From assembly GCA_946537295.1 (NCBI GenBank), contig CAMNFQ010000002.1, positions 1 to 64,000 of the forward strand: 64,000 bases of DNA. The letters are read 5' to 3'. This DNA comes from an uncultured Bacillota bacterium. Its GTDB lineage: Bacteria > Bacillota_I > Bacilli_A > Erysipelotrichales > Erysipelotrichaceae. Shown here one piece after another: positions 17,058 through 24,653 of this stretch; position 1 is the first letter of the stretch; each line of letters opens with the position of its first letter. The notes under the pieces are model-generated. The model was not told the DNA's origin and searched no databases. It worked only from the letters and a program-made list of their open reading frames with translations. A program made the translations under genes and the position numbers.

Positions 17058-17256
17058 TTTCTATCTTAGAGTTCTGATCTATTTTTTCTGTTTTCTGATT
17101 TCGTTGTATGGATTACAGGCTCTGGATTTCTCCCGTTTTGTGAAACAGGGAAGAGTCTTTCAGGCTCAGCTGCTGTATTTCATCATAGCCTGCTCACTGG
17201 CTTATCTGATGGGAAGTTTTATGATGTCAGTCATATACTATTTCTATAAAGGATGA
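17050..17256 (+). CDS. Small DUF1146-family membrane protein
   Basis: A 68-residue protein with two membrane helices (about residues 6-25 and 38-62). The pattern YGLQALDFSRFVKQGRVFQAQLLYFIIACSLAYLMG agrees with DUF1146 (YwzB-like), a small family usually encoded near ATP synthase or wall genes in Firmicutes; its function is unknown. A strong AAAGGAGG site lies just before the ATG, inside the end of nagA. It overlaps the following exported-protein gene. Confidence 0.75.
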   Translation: MTDFYLRVLIYFFCFLISLYGLQALDFSRFVKQGRVFQAQLLYFIIACSLAYLMGSFMMSVIYYFYKG

Positions 17257-17258
17257 TA

Positions 17259-18086
17259 ATGAAGAAGAATTTCTTAAAAATATTACTGGTGGTCTTTCTT
17301 GTCAGTTGTTTCCCTTTTTCAATAAACGCTGATGTTGGACCAAAACCATCTGTCAAAGTGACGATCATTGATGCCCCTGAGGGTAATTACTATGTCACGC
17401 TTTTATGTGATGAAGAACGATTTGGCCCATGGTCAAGAATCAGCAATGAAGAAGCACAGGATCTCGGTACAACAGATGAAGAAAAGGAAGCGGTCCTGGC
17501 TTTCATGAATTATCGTGATGCTGATGGCTATCATTTCATGGGATATTTTGATGAATGTTCCAAGAAGGAAGCATTTAACTGGGGCTATTATGCACCAAAG
17601 AGATTCAAGATCGCCATATACAGTGTAGATGATCAATCACTTAAAATTTCAGAAGCTTTTGAAAGAGATGCCTTTGAAGCATCCTATGAAGTACAATATG
17701 GTGATACTTTAAAGGTCAATGAGATCTCAAATCTGGGTAGAAGACTTCTTTTATTCGCAATGAGAGTACTGGTAACTTTTGCGATCGAAATGGTTCTGGC
17801 TTTACTGTTTAATCTAAGAAGCAAGAAACATCTGCTTACGATCTTTATTGTCAATCTGATTACACAGGTTACTTTGAATATCGCAATGATGATACTGGAA
17901 TACAGTTCAGGAGGCTTTGTCTGGGTGATCCTGTTCCCGATATGTGAGCTGTTAATCACAATCTTTGAACTGATATTGTATCTGATCATGTTTAAGGATC
18001 GTCCTAAATGGCTTATCATCATTTATACCTTGTTGGCAAACGGTATTACGATGTATCTGGGCATGATCAGCGGTTTTATATCCTGA
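17259..18086 (+). CDS. Exported membrane protein of unknown function
   Basis: A 275-residue protein: signal peptide at residues 1-24 (KILLVVFLVSCFPFSINA), then DVGPKPSVKVTIIDAPEGNYYVTLL opening an extracytoplasmic region to about residue 150, then four membrane helices (from about 160 to the end). Proteins beginning with this exported DVGPKPS segment recur in clostridia and relatives as hypothetical membrane proteins; I know no function. ATG 17253 lies within 2 nt of AAAGG, so ATG 17259 is preferred. It is the last gene of the 13708 unit. Confidence 0.7.
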   Translation: MKKNFLKILLVVFLVSCFPFSINADVGPKPSVKVTIIDAPEGNYYVTLLCDEERFGPWSRISNEEAQDLGTTDEEKEAVLAFMNYRDADGYHFMGYFDECSKKEAFNWGYYAPKRFKIAIYSVDDQSLKISEAFERDAFEASYEVQYGDTLKVNEISNLGRRLLLFAMRVLVTFAIEMVLALLFNLRSKKHLLTIFIVNLITQVTLNIAMMILEYSSGGFVWVILFPICELLITIFELILYLIMFKDRPKWLIIIYTLLANGITMYLGMISGFIS

Positions 18087-18132
18087 ATTAAAAGTAGTAT
18101 AATCATTTTTGTATATACAGGAGGTATTTACT

Positions 18133-18369
18133 ATGTCATTACTCATATCTTTACTGTTAAGTGCAGCCTTCGGCTATGTAGCTGCTACGATCATGCATCT
18201 TAATGGACCTTGGTATGTCTATATGTTGCTTGGTCTTGCAGGCGGATTCGTAGGAAATGTGCTTTTTGGCCTTATCGGTTTTGAAAGTACTTCGATCCTG
18301 TCTCATGCCATCGTATCAATCGTTGGTGCGTGCGTGGTCGTATTCCTCTACAGAAAACTTAAAAAATAG
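18133..18369 (+). CDS. GlsB/YeaQ/YmgE family small membrane protein
   Basis: A 78-residue protein with three membrane helices: SLLISLLLSAAFGYVAATIM, WYVYMLLGLAGGFVGNVLFGLIGF and SHAIVSIVGACVVVFLYRKL. The Gly-rich second helix is typical of the transglycosylase-associated / GlsB family, linked to envelope stress in Gram-positives. The frame extends back to 18109, but ACAGGAGGT (18119-18127) sits just before ATG 18133, which fixes the start. TATAAT at about 18099 and a terminator downstream make it a single-gene unit. Confidence 0.82.
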   Translation: MSLLISLLLSAAFGYVAATIMHLNGPWYVYMLLGLAGGFVGNVLFGLIGFESTSILSHAIVSIVGACVVVFLYRKLKK

Positions 18370-18373
18370 AAAG

Positions 18374-18398
18374 TGATCAGATCGTTCTGATCATTTTT
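18374..18398 (+). terminator. Intrinsic terminator after GlsB-like gene
   Basis: Stem TGATCAGA/TCTGATCA (18374-18381 with 18386-18393), loop TCGT, then TTTTT. Confidence 0.85.
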
Positions 18399-18399
18399 A

Positions 18400-18458
18400 T
18401 TGAAATGGATATTAAATAATATATAATAAATAGTTAGTTTACAAACTAACTATTTATT
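18400..18458 (+). promoter_or_regulatory. MarR promoter with long palindromic operator
   Basis: -35 TTGAAA (18400-18405), 16-bp spacer, -10 TATAAT (18422-18427). Starting inside the -10 is a perfect inverted repeat with 16-bp arms (18425-18440 and 18443-18458) around a 2-bp centre; its core half-site is AATAGTTAGTTT. A repressor bound there would block RNA polymerase, so the MarR protein encoded 14 bp downstream very likely controls its own operon here. GAGGTGAAAGT follows as the ribosome site. Confidence 0.8.
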
Positions 18459-18471
18459 TTGAGGTGAAAGT

Positions 18472-18906
18472 ATGGAAAGAAATGTTGCAAAAGATATCAG
18501 AGATCTGGAATATCGGATACGTCGTTACGTATCTAATGATTTTGATCCAAATATAATGTTCAACATCACACAGTTCAGGATCGTCAATTATCTGCTCAGA
18601 CATGCTGATGAAGATGTTTGTCAGAAAGATCTGGAGAAGGAGACGAACCTGAAAAAGGCTTCCATCACCGGATCACTTGATTCACTGGTTGAAAAAGGTG
18701 TTGTCGTCAGAATCCAGTCAACTGAAGACAGACGCAAGAACTATATAAAACTCACAGAGAGTTCTGACAAATTCTATAAGGAATTTGAAGAAAGGATTCT
18801 CAAACTCAATAATCTGATTGAGGAAAGAAATTCTAAAGAAGATATCGATACTTTTTATCGGGTAATGAACAGTATTGATGAAATAATTGGAGAACAGAGT
18901 AAATGA
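18472..18906 (+). CDS. MarR family transcriptional regulator
   Basis: A 144-residue winged-helix regulator with the MarR layout: N-terminal dimer helix (RDLEYRIRRYVSNDF), helix-turn-helix DVCQKDLEKETNLKKASITGSLDSLVEKGVV, wing with RIQSTEDRRKNYIKLTESS, and a C-terminal dimer helix. It probably represses the exporter operon that follows, releasing the DNA when a ligand binds. The palindrome directly upstream (18425-18458) is the expected autoregulatory site. Its stop overlaps the start of the first ABC gene (ATGA), so regulator and exporter are made from one message. Confidence 0.9.
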   Translation: MERNVAKDIRDLEYRIRRYVSNDFDPNIMFNITQFRIVNYLLRHADEDVCQKDLEKETNLKKASITGSLDSLVEKGVVVRIQSTEDRRKNYIKLTESSDKFYKEFEERILKLNNLIEERNSKEDIDTFYRVMNSIDEIIGEQSK

Positions 18907-21014
18907 AACTTATTTTCAGATATTTAAAACCATATATTCTGACAGTCCTGGCGATCGTCGTTTTGACTTTTGTACAGGTACAAAGCGAACTGCTGCTACC
19001 GGATTATATGTCAGGTATTGTCACAAATGGTATTCAGTATGGAGGAATAGAGGAAGAGACTCCTGTTGCGCTTACCAAGAAGGATATGGATAATATTCTG
19101 ATCTTTACAGAAGATGATAATACAATTCTTTCGCAATATGAATTACATAAGGCAAATGAAACAGCAATCATTGATGATCAGAAAATTGTCTTTAATGAAG
19201 ATGTCTATCTGTTAAAAGATAAGAGCGAAATCGCTGAGATGCGAGATCCACTGGTCTATTCCTATATGGCAAAGCAGAATGGTCTTGCTGTAAGCGAAGA
19301 AAACAAAGCTGAACTTATCAGTCAGCTAAACGATAAACTTAAGGGCTTAGAAGACAACTATGGTTCAATGGCTCGTATCTACAATAAATCTTTGTATGAT
19401 AATGTAGGTCTTTCCATTACAACCATTCAGAACAACTATATCCTCTCTTCTGGTCTAAAGATGCTGGGTATTGCTGCAATTGGTGTACTGGTTCAGTTTA
19501 TTTCAACTTACCTGGCAACAAAGACGGCTGCCAAAGTTGCAGCAAAGATGCGTAAGGATGTCTTTGAAAAAGTAGAATCATTCTCATCAAGTGAATTCTC
19601 CCGTTTTTCAACTTCATCACTTATCACCAGAACCGGTAATGATATCACCAAGATTCAGCAGCTGATCCAGATGATGTTAAGAATGATGCTGATGTCACCG
19701 ATCATGGGTATTACCGCTGTCATCAAGGTCACCAGATATCCAAATATCTCCTGGCTCTTGCTGGTAGCGATCGGTATTATGATCTGTGCCATGATTGTCC
19801 TGGCGGTATTTGCGGTACCAAAATTTGAAGTAATTCAGAAACTCACTGACCGTCTCAATGCGATCATGAGAGAATTCCTCGATGGAATGCTGGTAATAAG
19901 GGCATTCAATTCACAAAAGATCGAAGAGAATAAATTTGATGATATCAACAGCGGTTTAAAAAAGACTGATCTGTTTGTTTCCAGTGTCATGAATATCATG
20001 ATACCGGTCATGACTCTGGTCATGAATGGACTAACTGTTTCCATAACCTGGTTTGCTTCCAAGCAGATCGATATCGATGCCATGACGATTGGTGAAATGA
20101 TGGCGTTCTCACAATATGCGATTCATGTAGTCATGTCGTTCATGTTTGTCACCGGTATGTTCTTCATGGTTCCTCGTTCTCTTGTTTCAGTCAGACGTAT
20201 CAAGGAAGTGCTTGATACCAAGAATACGATCAATGATGTTGCTGAACCAAAGGTGTTACCGGAAGAAAATGGCGTTTTGAGTTTTGAACATGTCTCCTTC
20301 CGCTATCCGGGAGCTGAAGAATCAGTTCTGGAAGATGTCAGCTTTACAGCTGATCCGGGTCAGACTGTTGCCTTTATCGGCTCGACCGGTTCAGGTAAGT
20401 CAACGATCGTCAAACTGATCCCGCGTCTGTTTGATGTCAGTTCAGGAAGGATAAGTTACTGTGGTGAAGATATCCGTAATGTCTCACAGAAACAGTTACA
20501 TGAAAAGATCGGTTATGCTACACAAAAAGCTATCCTGTTTTCGGGTGATATCAGATCAAATATCTCCTTTGGCAGAGATGTAGCCGAAGAAGATATCCTT
20601 AAGGCAGTAAAGATTGCCCAGGCTGAAGATATCATCAAGGAAAAAGATGAAGGACTGGATGCGCCGATTACCCAAGGCGGTACCAATGTATCGGGTGGTC
20701 AGAAACAACGTATCTCAATTGCCAGAGCTTTAGCTCAGGATAAGAATATCTATATCTTTGATGATACGTTCTCAGCTTTGGACTACGAAACAGATAAGAG
20801 ATTAAGAAAAGCACTGGATGAGCTTATCAGTAAGACCAAGGCAACTGTCATTATGGTTGCGCAGCGTATCTCGACGATTAAGAATGCTGATAAGATCATC
20901 GTATTAGATAATGGCAAAGTGGTAGGTGAAGGAAAACATGCTGACTTGCTTAAAAATTGCGATATCTACAGACAGATCGCTTATTCACAACTTTCAAAGG
21001 AGGAATTAGCCTAA
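18903..21014 (+). CDS. ABC exporter half-transporter, degenerate-NBD subunit, with large extracytoplasmic insertion
   Basis: A 703-residue ABC exporter (membrane domain plus ATPase). The ATPase shows Walker A GSTGSGKST, signature VSGGQKQR and Walker B IYIFDDTFSALD, in which Asp replaces the catalytic Glu, the mark of the degenerate-site subunit of a heterodimer (as in TM287/288 or BmrCD). Between helix 1 (residues ~10-32) and helix 2 (~183-203) lies an extra ~130-residue hydrophilic segment that would face outside; typical exporters have only a short loop there. Coupled to MarR by ATGA; its partner starts on its stop codon. Substrate unknown; multidrug export is inference from the MarR linkage. 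Confidence 0.9.
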   Translation: MKLIFRYLKPYILTVLAIVVLTFVQVQSELLLPDYMSGIVTNGIQYGGIEEETPVALTKKDMDNILIFTEDDNTILSQYELHKANETAIIDDQKIVFNEDVYLLKDKSEIAEMRDPLVYSYMAKQNGLAVSEENKAELISQLNDKLKGLEDNYGSMARIYNKSLYDNVGLSITTIQNNYILSSGLKMLGIAAIGVLVQFISTYLATKTAAKVAAKMRKDVFEKVESFSSSEFSRFSTSSLITRTGNDITKIQQLIQMMLRMMLMSPIMGITAVIKVTRYPNISWLLLVAIGIMICAMIVLAVFAVPKFEVIQKLTDRLNAIMREFLDGMLVIRAFNSQKIEENKFDDINSGLKKTDLFVSSVMNIMIPVMTLVMNGLTVSITWFASKQIDIDAMTIGEMMAFSQYAIHVVMSFMFVTGMFFMVPRSLVSVRRIKEVLDTKNTINDVAEPKVLPEENGVLSFEHVSFRYPGAEESVLEDVSFTADPGQTVAFIGSTGSGKSTIVKLIPRLFDVSSGRISYCGEDIRNVSQKQLHEKIGYATQKAILFSGDIRSNISFGRDVAEEDILKAVKIAQAEDIIKEKDEGLDAPITQGGTNVSGGQKQRISIARALAQDKNIYIFDDTFSALDYETDKRLRKALDELISKTKATVIMVAQRISTIKNADKIIVLDNGKVVGEGKHADLLKNCDIYRQIAYSQLSKEELA

Positions 21015-22825
21015 TGCCTCCTAGAATGCAAAAAATAGAAAAACCAAAAGATTTCAAGGGTACACTCAAACAGCTGATAACCTATATCAGACCATACTAC
21101 GCAAGGATCATCCTATCACTGATCCTGATGGTCATCTCAACTGTCATGTGTATCTATGGACCGAAACTGATCGGTAATGTTACAACACTAATTTCTGAAG
21201 GCATCATTTCAAAATATGCCGGAGGAGCTGGAATCGATTTCGATACGATCGGAAAACTGGTATTGACGATCCTTATCATCTATATCATCAGTGCTCTGAT
21301 CGATTATGTGGTAAATCTCTTACATGTCAATATCGCAGTAAACATCTCATATAAACTGCGTGATGATATTTCCAAGAAGATCAATAAACTGCCATTAAAG
21401 TATTTTGATTCCCAAAGTCATGGTGATGTATTGTCGCGTGTCACTAATGATGTCGACAACATCTCCAATAACCTGACATCAACAGTTTCGCAGGTACTCA
21501 ATTCAATGGTCAACATCGTTGGTGTACTATTCATGATGATCTCCATTTCCTGGAAACTGACACTTGTTTCACTGGTAGTCATTCCTTTATCAGGTGTCAT
21601 AGCAGCAATGACTGTCAAAATATCACAGAAATACTTCTCGGCGCATTCAAAATATCTTGGTGCGATCAACGGTCATATTGAAGAGATGTATTCCGGTCAT
21701 CTGCTGGTAAAGACCTATAACTATGAAGAGAAGTCGATTGAAAAATTCGATGAACTCAATGAAGAACTATATAATGCTGCCTATAAGTCACAGTTTTATT
21801 CCGGTATGATGTTCCCATTAACGGGATTCTTACAGAATGTCGGTTATGTGGCGGTATGTCTGATCGGTGGCTTTGAAGTAATTCAGGGCAGAATGGCAAT
21901 TGGTGATATTCAGGCCTTCACTACTTATGTACGTCGACTCCAGCAGCCAATCTCACAGGTCGCTCAATTGCTCAATACGATCCAGACAATGGTTGCTGCA
22001 GCAGAAAGAGTCTTCAATCTGTTAAATGAAACAGAAGAAGAAAAAAATTGTGAGAATCCGGTAAAGATCACTGATGAAAATGGTGTATCAAAGATCCAGG
22101 GTAATGTCACATTTGAAAACGTCAGATTCGGGTATGATCCTGATAAGATCATCATCAACGACTTCTCAATGTTTGTAGCTCCTGGTAAGGATGTTGCGAT
22201 CGTTGGACCAACTGGTGCTGGTAAGACAACACTGGTAAAACTGCTGATGAGATTCTATGAACTCAATGGTGGTGGAATATATGTCGATTTCAAGAATATA
22301 AGAGACTATAAACGTGAAGATCTCAGATCGATCTTCGGTATGGTGCTTCAGGATGCCTGGCTGTTTGATGGAACGATCAGAGACAATATCCGTTTTGGTA
22401 AACCTGATGCAACAGATGAAGAGATCTATGAAGCCTGCCGTCTGGCTCATGTCGACAGATTCATAAAGACGCTGGAGGATGGCTATGATACGATCGTTTC
22501 AGAAGATACCTCTGCGATTTCACAGGGTCAGAAACAGCTGTTGACGATCGCTCGAGCATTCCTTAAAGATCCTAAGATCCTGATCCTTGATGAAGCTACT
22601 TCCTCGGTTGATACCAGAACAGAACAGCTGATCCAGGATTCCATGGAAGAACTTCGTAAAGGCAGAACAGCCTTTACCATCGCTCATCGTCTATCTACGA
22701 TCAGAAATGCTGATATAATCATCGTTCTTGATAAGGGTGATGTCGTAGAAGTCGGTGATCATGATTCCCTGATGGAAAAGAAGGGCTTCTACTACAAGCT
22801 GTATAATTCACAATTCGACAGCTAG
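21014..22825 (+). CDS. ABC exporter half-transporter, canonical-NBD partner
   Basis: A 603-residue ABC exporter that pairs with the preceding gene. The membrane domain spans about residues 30-330 (intracellular helix with RDDISKKINKLPLKYFDSQSHGDVLSRVTNDVDN). The ATPase has Walker A GPTGAGKTT, a non-canonical signature ISQGQKQL, and Walker B ILILDEATSSVD with catalytic Glu. The altered signature together with the Asp Walker B of the partner makes one dead and one live ATP site, as in known heterodimers. The frame is open to 20957, but AAAGGAGG before ATG 21014 (overlapping the TAA stop) decides the start. A terminator follows. Confidence 0.92.
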   Translation: MPPRMQKIEKPKDFKGTLKQLITYIRPYYARIILSLILMVISTVMCIYGPKLIGNVTTLISEGIISKYAGGAGIDFDTIGKLVLTILIIYIISALIDYVVNLLHVNIAVNISYKLRDDISKKINKLPLKYFDSQSHGDVLSRVTNDVDNISNNLTSTVSQVLNSMVNIVGVLFMMISISWKLTLVSLVVIPLSGVIAAMTVKISQKYFSAHSKYLGAINGHIEEMYSGHLLVKTYNYEEKSIEKFDELNEELYNAAYKSQFYSGMMFPLTGFLQNVGYVAVCLIGGFEVIQGRMAIGDIQAFTTYVRRLQQPISQVAQLLNTIQTMVAAAERVFNLLNETEEEKNCENPVKITDENGVSKIQGNVTFENVRFGYDPDKIIINDFSMFVAPGKDVAIVGPTGAGKTTLVKLLMRFYELNGGGIYVDFKNIRDYKREDLRSIFGMVLQDAWLFDGTIRDNIRFGKPDATDEEIYEACRLAHVDRFIKTLEDGYDTIVSEDTSAISQGQKQLLTIARAFLKDPKILILDEATSSVDTRTEQLIQDSMEELRKGRTAFTIAHRLSTIRNADIIIVLDKGDVVEVGDHDSLMEKKGFYYKLYNSQFDS

Positions 22826-22872
22826 TAATGTATAATCAATGAAGACGAAAGCCAACTTTCTGTTGGCTTTTT
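22807..22872 (+). promoter_or_regulatory. Promoter followed by a leader hairpin/terminator upstream of 22879
   Basis: TTCACA (22807-22812), 18-bp spacer, TATAAT (22831-22836), then an intrinsic-terminator hairpin AAAGCCAAC/GTTGGCTTT (22848-22856 with 22862-22870) ending in TTTTTG just 6 nt before the next ATG. The hairpin ends the first exporter message, but a transcript from this promoter would start near 22843 and consist almost wholly of hairpin before the coding region, an attenuator-like layout. Confidence 0.5.
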
Positions 22873-22873
22873 G
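22848..22873 (+). terminator. Intrinsic terminator between the two exporter pairs
   Basis: Perfect 9-bp stem with a TTTCT loop and a T-run, 22 nt after the stop of the 21014 gene and immediately before the 22879 start. Confidence 0.85.
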
Positions 22874-22878
22874 TAAAA

Positions 22879-24651
22879 ATGAAAACAACAGTTAGAAACT
22901 ATTATCTCAAATATATTGGCCTGTTTCTGATCGGAATCGTGGCTGATATCATCGTTGATGTAGTACAGACCTATGTACCTGAGCTTTTAGGTACCATGGT
23001 CGAAATAGTTTCCAATAATACAAATGTCAGCTTAGCTGATATTTCAGATGTTGTGAAAAACGTCATCATCATCGCCTTTGTCTTGATGGCAGGAAGATTC
23101 GTGATGCGTTTCTCAATCCTTTCCGCTTCAGGCAAGATCGAGGCCAATATCCGTCATGATATGTTTCTGAAAGCTGAAAGACTATCACAACGCTACTATC
23201 ATGAAAACAAGATCGGTACCATCATGTCGTGGTTTTCTTCTGATGTTGAAGCAGTGGAAGAGTTTACCGGATGGGGAACGATCATGGTTGTTGATGCGGT
23301 ATTCCTATCAGCTGTATCTTTCTTCAAGATGATCAGACTTGATATCGTCCTTTCCATAATTGCGATCATTCCAATGTTGGCACTTGTTATCTGGGGAAAC
23401 AGAGTTGAAAAGATCATGTCAGACAAGTGGGAAGAAAGACAGAAACAGTTTGATGCACTCTATGATTTTACCCAGGAGACTTTTACCGGAATCCGTGTCA
23501 TCAAAGCTTTTGTCAAGGAAGTTCAGGAACTGAAGGCTTTCTCTAAAGTAGCCGAAGAAAACAGCAACAAGAATCTGGAATTTGCCAGACTATCCATTAA
23601 ATTTGATGTATATATTGAACTGATCATTGGTGTTACGATGTCCTTACTGATCGGTGCAGGTTCATATTTTGTCTATCTGAATTCTTTAGGAAGACCAATT
23701 GTTTTATTTGGTCATGCGATCGCGATCAGTGCCAGTAAGCTAATCACTTTCATTGGTTATGTCGATACTCTGATCTGGCCAATGATTGCTATGGGTCAGA
23801 TCCTTCAGATGCATTCTAGATATAAGACTTCCATTGGCAGAATCTATGCCTTCCTTGATCAGGAAGAAGAGATTCATTCCATTGAGAATGCGGTTAAGCT
23901 GACTGATTGCAAGGGAAAGATCAGATTCAACGATTTTTCGTTTGTCTATCCGGATGGTGATACCCATTCGTTACATAATGTCAGTTTTGAGATCAAGCCT
24001 GGTGAAATGGTCGGTGTTGTCGGCAAGATCGGTTCAGGCAAGACCACACTGGTCAATTCTTTGTTAAGACTATACAACATTGAAAAAGGCAAGATCTTTA
24101 TTGATGATATCGATCTGATGGATCTTGATATCACAAATCTCAGAGATAATATCGCCTATGTACCACAGGATAATTTTCTGTTTTCTGACAATATCAGAAA
24201 CAATATTTCTTTTTCCAACACCAAGGCTGATATGTCTGATATCAGAAAGGCTGCCAAGTTTGCGGATGTTGATGACAATATCCTGGGCTTCTCGGAAGGC
24301 TATGAAACAGTTACCGGCGAAAGAGGCGTGACTCTTTCCGGTGGTCAGAAACAGCGTATTTCTATTGCCCGTGCCTATATCAAGAATGCACCGATCATGA
24401 TCATGGATGATTCGGTTTCAGCTGTTGATATGAAAACGGAAGAAACGATCTTAAACAACATCTATGAAAAACGTAAAGGAATGACAACAATCATCATCGC
24501 TTCAAGAGTTTCCACCGTATCACATCTTGATAAGATTTTGGTACTGAAGGAAGGAACAGTTGAAGCTTTTGATACACCTGATAATCTTCTGAAGATATCT
24601 CCAACATATCAGAAGATGGTCTATCTGCAGAAACTGGAGAGTGAACTGTAA
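22879..24651 (+). CDS. ABC exporter half-transporter, degenerate-NBD subunit (second pair)
   Basis: A 590-residue ABC exporter. The membrane domain covers about residues 10-310. The ATPase has Walker A GKIGSGKTT, signature LSGGQKQR, and Walker B IMIMDDSVSAVD, where Asp stands in place of the catalytic Glu. By the same logic as the first pair it forms the degenerate site with the next gene product. No Shine-Dalgarno sequence is visible: a terminator-type hairpin ends 6-8 nt before the ATG, so initiation must rely on read-through or a very short leader. Only 2 bp separate it from the partner gene. Confidence 0.9.
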   Translation: MKTTVRNYYLKYIGLFLIGIVADIIVDVVQTYVPELLGTMVEIVSNNTNVSLADISDVVKNVIIIAFVLMAGRFVMRFSILSASGKIEANIRHDMFLKAERLSQRYYHENKIGTIMSWFSSDVEAVEEFTGWGTIMVVDAVFLSAVSFFKMIRLDIVLSIIAIIPMLALVIWGNRVEKIMSDKWEERQKQFDALYDFTQETFTGIRVIKAFVKEVQELKAFSKVAEENSNKNLEFARLSIKFDVYIELIIGVTMSLLIGAGSYFVYLNSLGRPIVLFGHAIAISASKLITFIGYVDTLIWPMIAMGQILQMHSRYKTSIGRIYAFLDQEEEIHSIENAVKLTDCKGKIRFNDFSFVYPDGDTHSLHNVSFEIKPGEMVGVVGKIGSGKTTLVNSLLRLYNIEKGKIFIDDIDLMDLDITNLRDNIAYVPQDNFLFSDNIRNNISFSNTKADMSDIRKAAKFADVDDNILGFSEGYETVTGERGVTLSGGQKQRISIARAYIKNAPIMIMDDSVSAVDMKTEETILNNIYEKRKGMTTIIIASRVSTVSHLDKILVLKEGTVEAFDTPDNLLKISPTYQKMVYLQKLESEL

Positions 24652-24653
24652 AC

